Assembly (NCBI GenBank): GCA_020853395.1
Contig: JADYYY010000010.1
Location: 372,001 to 436,000, forward strand
Direction of reading: 5' to 3'
DNA: 64,000 bases
From: Acidobacteriota bacterium
GTDB taxonomy: Bacteria > Acidobacteriota > Vicinamibacteria > Vicinamibacterales > SCN-69-37
A model generated the notes under the pieces. That model saw nothing but the letters and a program-made list of their open reading frames with translations. It had not been told where the DNA came from and did not search any database. Both the position numbers and the translations under genes were made by a program. How positions within the stretch are numbered: the stretch's first letter is position 1; each line of letters begins with the position of its first letter. Shown here piece after piece: positions 1 to 8,278 of this stretch.

Positions 1-945
1 CAGGTACGACGCGAGGAGAAAGAGACGTTCGGCAGCATCGCGCGGGTAGGCCTGCGCGATCACGAACTTCCCCGCTCGCGTGAACTCGAGCGCGCGGTTC
101 ATCGCGAGCCGCCAGTCGACGGGCGACAGCCCCAGCGTGAACCCCTCGAACATCGCGCCGTCCGCTCTCGAGTACTCGGGCCACCACCACGTCGTCGCCA
201 GCGTGACGTTCGGCACGAACATGAACCGCTCGGGCTCGGCGGCGAACCGGTCCGCCACGTACGCCATGAAGTCGGCTTTCTGCTGCCGCCACGTCGGCCC
301 GCCGGCCCAGGCAGCGGGATCGGCTGGCGCCGGGCCGGCGAAGCGCGCGTCGGGCGGCGTCACGCCGTAGCCAGAGACCCCGGCATCGAAGCTGTCGGCG
401 AACACCCCTTGGGCGCCGGATGCCCGCATGTCCGCGATCACCGAGCCGGCCCAGTACTCGCGAAAGCCGCGGTGCGTGAGGTCGTGGATGTCCCAGTTGC
501 TCGTGGGCTCGTGGTGACGCCGGCCCTCGGCGTTGTGGAGAAACCAGTCTTCGTGCCGCGTGACCTCGTCCCAGTCCGAGCTCCACCGATCGCCGTGGAC
601 ATACGCCGCCGGGCCAGACGACGATCCGAGACGATAGTGCAGCAGGACCCATCGAGGATTCACGCGCCGGAATCGCGCGTTGTCCTCGCGGCGCATCTTC
701 TGCGTGCCGGCGTAGCGCGTGGCGACGAACCGCACGAGCGCGTCGGAGTAGCCCGGCTCGAGCTGATCGGCGAACAGGTGGATGCCGTCGGAGGTATTGG
801 GCAGCCAGTCGCGCGGGTCCGCTTGCGGCCGTTCGTTGCCGGCGACACGGCCTGTTCCGCCGAGCGCGAGCGTGGCGGCGATCGCGGCGCCGGTCACGCG
901 ATACGCGATGCCACGCGTCACGCGCGGCTCACGCTGCCGCGCCAT
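1..945 (-). CDS. Putative glycoside hydrolase-like protein (GHL15-type), truncated by window edge
   Basis: The reading frame is open from an ATG at 945 to base 1, giving 315 residues with the C-terminus outside the window. A short hydrophobic segment (about residues 16-30) looks like a signal or anchor, so the protein is probably exported. The body has aromatic-rich barrel-like stretches: WVLLHY near residue 99, a WD/HDL segment near 151-156, and GVFADSFDAG at 180-189, whose Asp184 sits where putative family 15 glycosyl hydrolases carry an acidic residue at a strand end. The family assignment is from recall of such motifs and the substrate is unknown. The start overlaps the end of the upstream MFS gene by 17 bases, so the two are probably translated together. 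Confidence 0.6.
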   Translation of the reverse strand, partial: MARQREPRVTRGIAYRVTGAAIAATLALGGTGRVAGNERPQADPRDWLPNTSDGIHLFADQLEPGYSDALVRFVATRYAGTQKMRREDNARFRRVNPRWVLLHYRLGSSSGPAAYVHGDRWSSDWDEVTRHEDWFLHNAEGRRHHEPTSNWDIHDLTHRGFREYWAGSVIADMRASGAQGVFADSFDAGVSGYGVTPPDARFAGPAPADPAAWAGGPTWRQQKADFMAYVADRFAAEPERFMFVPNVTLATTWWWPEYSRADGAMFEGFTLGLSPVDWRLAMNRALEFTRAGKFVIAQAYPRDAAERLFLLASYL

Positions 946-2296
946 CGCCCCGAGGGAACAGCGCCCCTCGCGACATCAGCGCACCGACCGCGGCGAGCAG
1001 CGCCGCCGTCCAGGCCCAGGCCGTGAGCCACTGGCGTTGAATGAGCCAGCCGGCCACGACGGGCGCCACGATCGACGCCATCGACATGAGCGCTTGCGTG
1101 ATGCCGGCGACGATGCCCTGCTCGTGGCGGCCGGCGTGCTGGGTAATCAGGCTCGTCACCGCCGGCCGGATGACGCCGTTGCCGAACGCCGCGAACGTGC
1201 CGGCGACGAGCAGCAGACCCGGGGCCGCAGCGAACCCGAGGCCGAAGTACCCGAGCGCGAGCACGGTGAAGCCGCCGGCGACCAGCGCCGACTCGCCGAA
1301 CCGATCCACGAGCCGGCCAATGAGGCCGCCTTGCAGGATGATGCCGAGGAGCCCGACGTAGCCGAAGAGGACGCCGATCTCGCGCGGGCCGAACGGCCGG
1401 CCGTCCCAGGTGAACCGGCGCTCGGCGAAGAGCGCGAAGCCGGAGATGAACAGCGAGAACGCCGTGATGAAACAGAGGAACTGGAGCAGCCTGCCGCGCA
1501 GCTCCGGCCGGCCGAAGTACGTCGTGTAAGTGCGCCAGTGGAAGACCGCGCGGCGCTCGTCGAACGCGCGATGACGGCCGGCGCCCTCTTTCAGCAGCGT
1601 CGCCGTGCAGAGGATGCTCAGCGCCGACATGCACGCCGCGAGGTAGATCGGGGTCGTCATGCCGTGGTGCGCCGCGAGGAACCCGGTCAGCGAGGGACCG
1701 ATGAAGAACCCGATGCCGAACGCGACGCCGATCAGGCCGAAGGCCTGCGCCCGCTGGTGCGGCGGCGTCGAGTCCGAGATGTACGCCTGCGCGAGCGAGA
1801 GGTTGCCGGCCGTCGAGCCGTCGAGTACCCGCGCGAGATACAGCACCCACAAGGTGTGCGCTCTGGCCATCACGAGGAACCCGAGGAACGTGCCCGCCTG
1901 GCTCACGAGCAGCATCCGTTTGCGCCCGAATCGATCGGACAGGTTGCCGATGACCGGCCCAGAGACGAGCTGACAGGCCGCGAAGACCGAGACCAGCAGC
2001 GTCGCCTGCAGCGGCGTCGCGTGGAACGTCTCGGCGTAGATCGCGAGCAGCGGCAGCACGAGCGTCATCCCGAAGACGTCGACCAGCACGATGAGGAAGA
2101 CGGGCAGGAGGAAGACGATCGGATGTGCCGTTGGAAGCGGCGGGGCCGCGGCCGCGTGCGGAGCCGGGCCGGCGTCCGGCTCAGCGTGTCGGGACGAGGT
2201 CTTGCGGCTCACGTTCACCAGTATCGGCCATCGGGACGGTTGATCCCGCGAGAGCGGCTCGGCGTGCTCGGGCGGCGGTCGGTTGTCGCACCGCAA
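929..2296 (-). CDS. MFS drug/metabolite exporter, DHA1/TetA-like
   Basis: A major facilitator superfamily permease of up to 455 residues with about twelve hydrophobic helices. The motif A loop between helices 2 and 3 is clear (GNLSDRFGRKRM), and the GSTAGNLSLAQAYISD stretch in helices 4-5 resembles the DHA1 (TetA/TCR) proton-antiport exporters. The substrate cannot be told from sequence. The N-terminus is uncertain: the ATG at 2296 gives a long, Pro/Arg-rich leader before the first helix (about residue 58), and a GTG at 2212 (SRKTSSRHAEPD follows) is an alternative. It lies 69 bases downstream of the lectin-like gene and overlaps the glycosidase-like gene. Confidence 0.85.
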   Translation of the reverse strand: MRCDNRPPPEHAEPLSRDQPSRWPILVNVSRKTSSRHAEPDAGPAPHAAAAPPLPTAHPIVFLLPVFLIVLVDVFGMTLVLPLLAIYAETFHATPLQATLLVSVFAACQLVSGPVIGNLSDRFGRKRMLLVSQAGTFLGFLVMARAHTLWVLYLARVLDGSTAGNLSLAQAYISDSTPPHQRAQAFGLIGVAFGIGFFIGPSLTGFLAAHHGMTTPIYLAACMSALSILCTATLLKEGAGRHRAFDERRAVFHWRTYTTYFGRPELRGRLLQFLCFITAFSLFISGFALFAERRFTWDGRPFGPREIGVLFGYVGLLGIILQGGLIGRLVDRFGESALVAGGFTVLALGYFGLGFAAAPGLLLVAGTFAAFGNGVIRPAVTSLITQHAGRHEQGIVAGITQALMSMASIVAPVVAGWLIQRQWLTAWAWTAALLAAVGALMSRGALFPRGDGAAA

Positions 2297-2365
2297 AGAC
2301 GAACGCCGGCGCCGACGCCTCCAGGACGTCGGGCCGGCGCGTCGTGCGAGTCGAAACGGTGCGCC

Positions 2366-3058
2366 TCAGTTCTCGGCGAAGCAGTAGAGGTAGCCGTTGC
2401 CGCCGGTCGCAATCAGATCGGGCTGGCTGCACCCGCGGGACGCGTGCACGGAGTTCCACGACGTGTTGCCGCCGCCGGTGCGATCGGTGTGGCCGAGCTG
2501 CGCGCGGCCGCCGCTGTTGCTCGTCCAGTTGCTGCACGTGTGATCCTGGCCGTCGGTGTAGGCGCGGCCGTCCGGCATCGAGCCGGTGAGGATGTCGTGC
2601 TGGTTCGGCTGATCGCCGAAGCCCTTGACCGCCTCGGCCTTCTCGGTGAGCGCCGTCATCTTCGAGAGGTTGTTGCCGAGCCGCGCCTCGTCGAGCGTGT
2701 CGCCGTGCAGGTGCGACAGGTCACGCGCGACTTGCGCGCCGCGCGCGTTGTGCCACGGGCCCTTGCCGATGCGATCGCGCGCGTTCACGCGCGGGTTGTC
2801 GGTGCTGAGATACGCCCGCCACGTGCGGCTCCCCTGGCCGGCCGCGGCCCCGAGCTTCTGGCAGTGTGCGTCGGCCCCTTGGAGCCCGCCGAGATTGCCG
2901 CCGTCGCCGATCGGCTCGCTCGTCACGAAGAACGTCATGGGCGCCGGAGGGCCACCACCACGCTGCTGCGGAGCGGCGGTGAGATGCGCGAGCACGAATG
3001 ACGAGACGGCCAATCCGGTCGTCACGGTCAGACGAAGAGCGTATTTCCTCGTGTCCAT
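2366..3058 (-). CDS. Secreted lectin-like protein of unknown function
   Basis: A 230-residue protein with a probable signal peptide (hydrophobic residues 9-29, then a Gly/Pro-rich linker). The mature part carries GGLQGADAHCQKLG, a tryptophan/aspartate-rich centre (TWRAYLSTD, GPWHNARG) and a C-terminal half with Cys-Trp and Cys residues (HTCSNWTSN, SRGCSQ, LYCFAEN). This pattern is like C-type-lectin or endostatin-like domains found in Acidobacteriota and Myxobacteria secreted proteins; that is a fold-level resemblance, not a proven family call. A strong ribosome binding site (GGAGGATCAGG) precedes the ATG. Four cysteines in the mature half could form two disulfides. Its role may be carbohydrate or surface binding. 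Confidence 0.7.
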   Translation of the reverse strand: MDTRKYALRLTVTTGLAVSSFVLAHLTAAPQQRGGGPPAPMTFFVTSEPIGDGGNLGGLQGADAHCQKLGAAAGQGSRTWRAYLSTDNPRVNARDRIGKGPWHNARGAQVARDLSHLHGDTLDEARLGNNLSKMTALTEKAEAVKGFGDQPNQHDILTGSMPDGRAYTDGQDHTCSNWTSNSGGRAQLGHTDRTGGGNTSWNSVHASRGCSQPDLIATGGNGYLYCFAEN

Positions 3059-3196
3059 CCTGATCCTCCAGTTCCGGGCTAGTTATAGCACAGCGTCCTC
3101 CGGCCGATGCCGGCCGGGCGCGCGCTCGGCCGGCGCCGGGGCCGCACGATCCCGAGCTGCGCGACTAACATACGAGGGTCCCGCGAAGCGGGTTGC

Positions 3197-4240
3197 ATGC
3201 ACGGGTCCGTTCGCGTCCGCTCGATTCGCGTGCTGTCGGTGCACGCGCCTTACCGCTGTCAGCACAGCGGCGCCTGCTGCACGTCCGGCTGGCCCATTCC
3301 CGTCGAGCGCGATCGAGTGCCGGCACTCCAGGCCGCGCTCGCCGACGGACGGCTCACGTCCAGGTCGCCGGACGGCGATCCCTTCATCTTTCCGGCCGCC
3401 GCCCCGGCCGGCAGTCCAGCCATCGTCCGCTGGCACGACGAGGGGTGCACGTTCCACGACGGCGGCCGCGCGCGCTGCCGCGTGCACCGCGCGCTCGGGC
3501 ACGCCGCGCTGCCGCTCGCCTGCCGCCAGTTCCCGCGTGTGTCGGTGCTGGATCCGGCCGGCGCGGCAATCACGCTCTCCCACTACTGTCCGACCGCCGC
3601 GGCGCTGCTCGACGCCGACCAGGCCAGCACGACGATCGTGCGCAACGCCCCGGCCTTCGCGCCCGACGGCGAGTACGTCGGGCTCGACGCGCGAGAGGCG
3701 CTGCCGCCGCTGCTCCGGCGCGACATGCTGATGGACTGGCCCGCGTGGTGGGCGTGGGAACGGCGGGCGACCGATCACCTCGGCCGCCGCGAGATTCCGG
3801 TGGATCGCGCGCTCGCGGACGTCGAGCATCTCGTCGAACGCGTGCGCGCCTGGTCCCCGGATCACGGACCGCTCGAGGGGGCCGTCATCCGGGCGTTCGA
3901 CGACCTTCGCGGGACCGCGCCGGCCCGGCGCGCACGGCCGGGCCCGGACGCGTTGATCGACGACGTGCTCCAGGCCGTGCCGCGGGACTTTCGCCCGGCA
4001 CACCTGGAGCGGACGACAGGCGTGGCCGAGCACGTGCGCCGCCGGTTCCTGGCGGCGCACGCCTTCGCCAACTGGACGGCGCACCTCGGCGGCGGACTGC
4101 GATCCTGGCTGCGCAGCATCGACGCCGCCGACGCCCTGCTCTCGCACGGCGTCGGCGTGCGTCAGGCCGATCTGCTGCTCCGGCACCTGGCGGACCCGCA
4201 CGAGCTGACGGCGCGGTTCAGCGAGGCGGAGGATCGGTGA
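3197..4240 (+). CDS. CxxCxxCC-family (YkgJ-like) metal-binding cysteine cluster protein
   Basis: A 347-residue protein with an N-terminal Cys21-x5-Cys27-Cys28 cluster (YRCQHSGACC), a later Cys followed by CRVHRALG, and LACRQFPRV. This set matches the YkgJ-type family often annotated as zinc- or iron-chelating or Fe-S oxidoreductase-like. The C-terminal two thirds is a helical extension of unknown role. I chose the ATG at 3197 because the cysteine motif follows it closely. An in-frame start at 3107 would add an Arg-rich leader with no match to the family. A TAACAT hexamer at 3166-3171 could be its -10 element. It converges on the phosphofructokinase gene. Confidence 0.7.
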   Translation: MHGSVRVRSIRVLSVHAPYRCQHSGACCTSGWPIPVERDRVPALQAALADGRLTSRSPDGDPFIFPAAAPAGSPAIVRWHDEGCTFHDGGRARCRVHRALGHAALPLACRQFPRVSVLDPAGAAITLSHYCPTAAALLDADQASTTIVRNAPAFAPDGEYVGLDAREALPPLLRRDMLMDWPAWWAWERRATDHLGRREIPVDRALADVEHLVERVRAWSPDHGPLEGAVIRAFDDLRGTAPARRARPGPDALIDDVLQAVPRDFRPAHLERTTGVAEHVRRRFLAAHAFANWTAHLGGGLRSWLRSIDAADALLSHGVGVRQADLLLRHLADPHELTARFSEAEDR

Positions 4241-4241
4241 T

Positions 4242-4255
4242 CGGCCGATCGGCCG
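4242..4255. other. 14-bp perfect palindrome between convergent genes
   Basis: The sequence CGGCCGATCGGCCG is its own reverse complement and lies exactly between the stop codons of two converging genes (4240 and 4262). It could help end transcription from both sides, but there is no loop and no T tract, so a terminator role is weakly supported. Confidence 0.25.
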
Positions 4256-4261
4256 GCGCGC

Positions 4262-5548
4262 CTAGCGCGCGTCCGTCAGCACGAGCGGCGCGGGCTCCTG
4301 CTCGACGAGATAGCCGAACTGCTCGCGGAACCGATCGGGCGTGAGCTTCGCCGCCTCTGCGATCCGGACGAGCGCGTCGGCGTCGGCGATGTCGTCCTGA
4401 CGCAGCCGCACCATGTACCGGCGCGCGATGGCATAGCGGGTGGAGTGGATGTCGACGAGGCGCACCCGCGTGCGGCCCGTCTCCGGATCGACCATCTGCG
4501 AGAACGGCACCGGCACGAAGTGCCCGCCCTGCAGCGAGATCATCGACGCGCTGCCGCCCTCGATGAGGTACTTCGCGGCGCAGTAGCCCAGGTCGCGCGT
4601 GTACTCGATGTCGAACGGGATCGGGTCGGCGCAGCGAAGCTCGTAGCCGATGTTCTTCTCGGCGATGGTCGCCTTCAAGCCGAGCTCCTTCAGCCGCGCG
4701 CCGACGCGGGCCTTCAGGATCTCTCCGAGGTTGATCTCCGCCAGCCGGATGTGGCCGTGCTCGTCGCGCTCCGCGCTCTGCAGGCTCTCGAAGTCCTGCG
4801 GGTCGATCGCGAGCGACACGCCCTCGGCGATCACGGCGACGCCGTCGCGGCGCCCCAGGCTCATGCGCTTGATGATCGACGCCGCCAGCGTGTCGACGAG
4901 CGTCTTCAGCCGGAGCGGCCGCGAGAACTCCTCGGTGATGAGCGTGACGGTCGCGCCGGCCGCCTTCCCGATGCCGAGCGCGAGGTGGCCGGCGGTGCGC
5001 CCCATCGCGACGACGAAGTACCAGCGCGAGGTGGTGCGCGCGTCCACCATCAGGTTCTTGACGATCTCGACGCCGTAATGGCGCGCCGTCTGGTAACCGA
5101 AGGTGTCCACGTACGGCGGCAGATCCAGATCGTTGTCGATCGTCTTCGGCACGTGCACGACGCGCACCCGCCCCTGCGAGTGCTCTTGGACCTTCATCGC
5201 GGAGAACGCCGTGTCGTCGCCGCCGATCGTGATGAGCTGCGACACGCCGAGCGCCTGCAGCGAGGACACGACGGTGTCGAGGTGAACGGGGTTCCTGGTC
5301 GGGTTCGCTCGGGCCGTGCCGAGAATCGACCCGCCGCGGAAGTGCATGCGGCTCACGGCGTCGTAGTCGAGCGGGCGCACGTGGCTCGTATCGCCCTGCA
5401 TGATCCACTGGAAGCCGTCCTGGATGCCGAGCACGTCGAGGCCTTCGAGACGCGCGCGGATGGTCGCCGCCGTGATGACGCTGTTGATGCCGGGTGCCGG
5501 CCCGCCGCCGACGAGAATGGCCAGTCTGCTGGAATGCGCTTCAGTCAT
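4262..5548 (-). CDS. pfp: Pyrophosphate-dependent 6-phosphofructokinase
   Basis: A 428-residue PfkA-fold enzyme that phosphorylates fructose 6-phosphate in glycolysis. The phosphoryl-donor site reads GGDD at residues 109-112 and PKTIDND at 134-140. In the family, Asp after GGD and Lys before TIDND mark pyrophosphate-using enzymes; ATP-dependent ones have Gly at both places. The reaction should therefore be reversible (EC 2.7.1.90). The N-terminal GGGPAPG loop and MGRTAGH motif are present, and the length fits. It starts 8 bases after the P5C dehydrogenase stop, so the two are probably one operon. The donor specificity is an inference from these two residues. Confidence 0.9.
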   Translation of the reverse strand: MTEAHSSRLAILVGGGPAPGINSVITAATIRARLEGLDVLGIQDGFQWIMQGDTSHVRPLDYDAVSRMHFRGGSILGTARANPTRNPVHLDTVVSSLQALGVSQLITIGGDDTAFSAMKVQEHSQGRVRVVHVPKTIDNDLDLPPYVDTFGYQTARHYGVEIVKNLMVDARTTSRWYFVVAMGRTAGHLALGIGKAAGATVTLITEEFSRPLRLKTLVDTLAASIIKRMSLGRRDGVAVIAEGVSLAIDPQDFESLQSAERDEHGHIRLAEINLGEILKARVGARLKELGLKATIAEKNIGYELRCADPIPFDIEYTRDLGYCAAKYLIEGGSASMISLQGGHFVPVPFSQMVDPETGRTRVRLVDIHSTRYAIARRYMVRLRQDDIADADALVRIAEAAKLTPDRFREQFGYLVEQEPAPLVLTDAR

Positions 5549-5556
5549 AGGTGTGA

Positions 5557-7200
5557 TCAGTCCGCCGTCATATGAGGGTAGAGGTGCTCGCGAGGCGGCG
5601 CGAACGTCTCCTTGGTCGCACGCGCGTTGACCCAGCGGAGCAGGTTGAGCTTCGAGCCGGCCTTGTCGTTCGTGCCCGACGCGCGGGCGCCGCCGAACGG
5701 CTGCTGGCCGACGACCGCGCCCGTGGGCTTGTCGTTCACGTAGAAGTTCCCGGCGGCGTACCGCAGCGCGCTCGCCGCGTCGCGAATGGCCTGCCGGTCG
5801 GTGGCGAACACGGCGCCGGTCAGCGCGTACGGCGACGTGCGCTCCACGAGCGCGAGCGTGTCGTGCCAGCGCCGGTCCGGGTAGACGTACGCCGTCAGGA
5901 CCGGACCGAAGATCTCCTCGCGCATCAGCCGATGGCCGGGGTCCGTCGTCTGCACGAGCGTCGGCTCGATGAAGTAGCCCTCGCGCGCATCGGCGCCGCC
6001 GCCCTGGAGGATCCGCGCCGTGCGCTTCGCCAGCGCGAGGTAGCCGCTGATCCGGTCGAACGCGGCCCGATCGATCACGGCGCTCAGGAACGTGTCGAAC
6101 TGCCGGACGTCGCCCAGGCGCATCGTCTTCATCATCGCGATCAGCCGATCGCGCACCGGTCCCCACAACGACCGTGGCACGTACACGCGGCTCGCCGCCG
6201 AGCACTTCTGCCCCTGGTACTCGAAGGCGCCGCGGGCGAGCGCGACCGCCACCTCCTGCGGGTCGGCCGACGCGTGCACGATCACGAAGTCCTTGCCGCC
6301 GGTCTCACCGACGAGCCGCGGGTAGGATCGGTAGCGCCCCACGTCGCGGCCGACGGCCGCCCACATGCCGTTGAACACGGCCGTCGATCCGGTGAAGTGC
6401 ACGCCGGCCAGGTCGCGCGAGGCGAGCACGACGTCCGTGATGGCCGCCGCGTCGCCGGGCACGAGGTTGATCACGCCGGCCGGCAGGCCCGCCGCCATCA
6501 ACGCCTGCATCACGGAGTAGGCGCTGGCGACGGTGGTCGACGCCGGCTTCCAGATCGCCACGCCGCCCATCATCACCGGCGCGGTGGCCAGATTGCCCCC
6601 GATGGCGGTGAAGTTGAACGGCGACACGGCGTAGACGAAGCCTTCGAGCGGCCGGTACTCCGACTGGTTCCACACGCCGGCCGAGTTGCCCGGCTGCTCG
6701 GCGTAGAGGTCCGCCGCGAACGCCGCGTTGAACCGGAGGAAGTCCACGAGCTCGCAGGCGGCGTCGATCTCCGACTGGTGCACCGTCTTGCCCTGGCCGA
6801 GCATCGTCGCGCTGTTGACCGTGGCGCGCCAGCGGGTCGCGAGGAGCTCGGCGGCCTTGAGCAGCACGGCCACGCGATCTTCCCAGGGCCAGGCCGACCA
6901 CGCACGGTGCGCCGCGAGTGCGGCATCGATCGCGCGGCGCACGTGGCGCGGCTCGGCCGCGTGCCACCGCGCGAGCACGGTGTGGTGGCTGAACGGCATC
7001 ACCGCGTCGCGCGTCGCCGACGTCCTCACCGGCTCGCCGCCGATGATGAGCGGGATCTCCATCGGGCCCGCCGACATCTCGGCGAGGCGCGCCTGCAGTT
7101 CGAGACGTTCCGGCGACCCCGAGAGATAGGTCCTGGCCGGCTCGTTGAGCGGAAGCGGAGGTTGCCGTCGCGCCGCCGCGGCGGCGATCGGATCGGCCAT
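5557..7200 (-). CDS. pruA: L-glutamate gamma-semialdehyde (P5C) dehydrogenase
   Basis: A 547-residue aldehyde dehydrogenase of the ALDH4 type, which oxidises glutamate semialdehyde to glutamate in proline breakdown using NAD+. Catalytic residues are visible: Asn197 in PFNF, Glu299 in GETGGKDF and Cys333 in GQKCSAASR. The C-terminal PFGGARASGTNDKAG stretch is typical of this branch. No proline dehydrogenase domain is fused. I prefer the ATG at 7200 over the one at 7212, because a TAGAAT hexamer at 7216-7211 overlaps the latter and would place the transcript start close to 7204. It is followed by the PPi-phosphofructokinase gene, an unusual partner. Confidence 0.93.
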   Translation of the reverse strand: MADPIAAAAARRQPPLPLNEPARTYLSGSPERLELQARLAEMSAGPMEIPLIIGGEPVRTSATRDAVMPFSHHTVLARWHAAEPRHVRRAIDAALAAHRAWSAWPWEDRVAVLLKAAELLATRWRATVNSATMLGQGKTVHQSEIDAACELVDFLRFNAAFAADLYAEQPGNSAGVWNQSEYRPLEGFVYAVSPFNFTAIGGNLATAPVMMGGVAIWKPASTTVASAYSVMQALMAAGLPAGVINLVPGDAAAITDVVLASRDLAGVHFTGSTAVFNGMWAAVGRDVGRYRSYPRLVGETGGKDFVIVHASADPQEVAVALARGAFEYQGQKCSAASRVYVPRSLWGPVRDRLIAMMKTMRLGDVRQFDTFLSAVIDRAAFDRISGYLALAKRTARILQGGGADAREGYFIEPTLVQTTDPGHRLMREEIFGPVLTAYVYPDRRWHDTLALVERTSPYALTGAVFATDRQAIRDAASALRYAAGNFYVNDKPTGAVVGQQPFGGARASGTNDKAGSKLNLLRWVNARATKETFAPPREHLYPHMTAD

Positions 7201-7210
7201 AGAAACCGTC

Positions 7211-7216
7211 ATTCTA
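7211..7216 (-). promoter_or_regulatory. Putative -10 element for P5C dehydrogenase
   Basis: TAGAAT on the minus strand, ending 10 bases before the ATG at 7200. No convincing -35 is visible. It fits the short-leader pattern seen at several other genes here. Confidence 0.4.
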
Positions 7217-7260
7217 CCGGCCAACGGCCCGGAGCGGACAAGGTCCGCGCCGTCTTTCGG

Positions 7261-7266
7261 TACAAT
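7261..7266 (+). promoter_or_regulatory. Putative -10 element for the STAS gene
   Basis: TACAAT on the plus strand, 17 bases before the GTG start at 7284. The expected transcript would include the GAGGCG ribosome binding site just before the start. No clear -35 match. Confidence 0.45.
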
Positions 7267-7283
7267 GTGGGGCCGAGGCGCTT

Positions 7284-7640
7284 GTGGCACAGGTTCGAGA
7301 ACGTCTCGAGGGCGGCATCGGGATCATCGAACTCGCCGGCCGGTTGACGGTCAACGATCAACCCGGCCTGTTGAAGGAGGCGGTCGCCCACGTCGTCGAT
7401 CGGGGCGCGCGTCACGTGCTCGTGGATCTGTCCGGCGTGCCCTACATCGACAGCACGCGGCTCGGCGAGCTCATCGCCGCGCACGTCACGCTCAGCCGCC
7501 GCGGCGGCCGGCTGCACCTGTCCGGCACGCCGCGCCGGATCATCGACCTGCTCGTGCTCGCCGGGCTCGCGGACGTGTTCGAGCGGTTCGATTCGCTCGA
7601 GGACGCCACGCGCGCGCTCAGCCAGACGCAGCCGTCCTGA
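7284..7640 (+). CDS. STAS-domain anti-sigma factor antagonist-like protein
   Basis: A 118-residue single STAS domain with the switch loop YIDSTRLGEL. Ser57 is at the site phosphorylated in SpoIIAA-type antagonists, and the usual DSxGLG is slightly changed (Arg for Gly). It should act in the cytoplasm by binding a serine-kinase anti-sigma factor, but no such kinase or sigma factor is encoded nearby, so the partner is unknown. The start is GTG at 7284, with a GAGG-type ribosome binding site about 7 bases upstream. Confidence 0.85.
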   Translation: MAQVRERLEGGIGIIELAGRLTVNDQPGLLKEAVAHVVDRGARHVLVDLSGVPYIDSTRLGELIAAHVTLSRRGGRLHLSGTPRRIIDLLVLAGLADVFERFDSLEDATRALSQTQPS

Positions 7641-7675
7641 GCGGCGCCATCGCACGCGGCGACGGCTGCGGAACG

Positions 7676-8212
7676 CTAGTCCCGACTCGCCCCCTGGTGG
7701 TGCTCGCCGCCCTCGCCGTCGTCTTCCGGCCGGCGGGTCCCGAGCTCCCGATCGAGGTCGAGCAGCGATGCGGGGTCGTCGCGCACCATGTGCAGCTTCG
7801 CGACGATCTCGCGCGTCGTCTTCTCTTCCTCGACCTGCTCGGTGATGAACCACTGCAGCTCGGCCATGGCGGCGAAGACCTTCTCGTGGAACGCCAGCTC
7901 GTACAGCGCGTCGATCTGGCGGCTGACCTGCTCTTCCTGCGCGAGCGCCGTCTCGAAGACTTCCACGATGGACGGGAACTCGCTGCGCGGCTGATCGATG
8001 CCCGGCAGGCGGACGGCGTGGTTGCGCGCGAGCACGAAATCCAGCAGGCGCGTACCGTGGCCGAGCTCTTCCGCGCTCTGCAACCGGAGCCATCGGCCGG
8101 CGCCCATGAACTGCCGGTGCTCGCACCAGGCGGCCATCGAGAGATACGAGAACGCCGCGGCGAACTCGGCGCCGATCTGACGGGTAATCGCGTCGAGCAA
8201 CGCTGGTGTCAT
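7676..8212 (-). CDS. ftnA: Bacterial non-haem ferritin
   Basis: A 178-residue four-helix ferritin that oxidises and stores iron in the cytoplasm. All six residues of the E. coli FtnA ferroxidase centre are present with the same spacing: Glu16, Glu49, His52, Glu93, Gln126 and Glu129. No haem-ligand Met signature of bacterioferritin was noticed. The C-terminus ends in an acidic/His-rich tail (EGGEHHQG). It converges on the STAS gene and diverges from the DUF3014 gene. A TACAAT hexamer lies 9 bases before its ATG, so the mRNA probably has almost no leader. I saw no obvious Fur box. Confidence 0.93.
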   Translation of the reverse strand: MTPALLDAITRQIGAEFAAAFSYLSMAAWCEHRQFMGAGRWLRLQSAEELGHGTRLLDFVLARNHAVRLPGIDQPRSEFPSIVEVFETALAQEEQVSRQIDALYELAFHEKVFAAMAELQWFITEQVEEEKTTREIVAKLHMVRDDPASLLDLDRELGTRRPEDDGEGGEHHQGASRD

Positions 8213-8221
8213 GGCGGCAGT

Positions 8222-8227
8222 ATTGTA
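8222..8227 (-). promoter_or_regulatory. Putative -10 element for ferritin (symmetric, may also serve the plus strand)
   Basis: TACAAT on the minus strand, 9 bases before the ferritin ATG. The overlapping plus-strand hexamer TATTGT (8221-8226) could act as a -10 toward the DUF3014 gene. Confidence 0.4.
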
Positions 8228-8255
8228 CAGAACCGGGCGCGATGTCGAACCCAGG

Positions 8256-8261
8256 TATAAG
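8256..8261 (+). promoter_or_regulatory. Putative -10 element for the DUF3014 gene
   Basis: TATAAG, 17 bases before the ATG at 8279. A match to TATAAT except for the last base; no clear -35 was seen. Confidence 0.35.
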
Positions 8262-8278
8262 CTCGGGAAAGGCCGCTG

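Noticed and set aside
782-3001. A 739-codon open frame on the plus strand
   Set aside because: It runs antisense to the MFS exporter and lectin-like genes, and its Arg/Ala/Pro-rich product is what high-GC antisense frames give.
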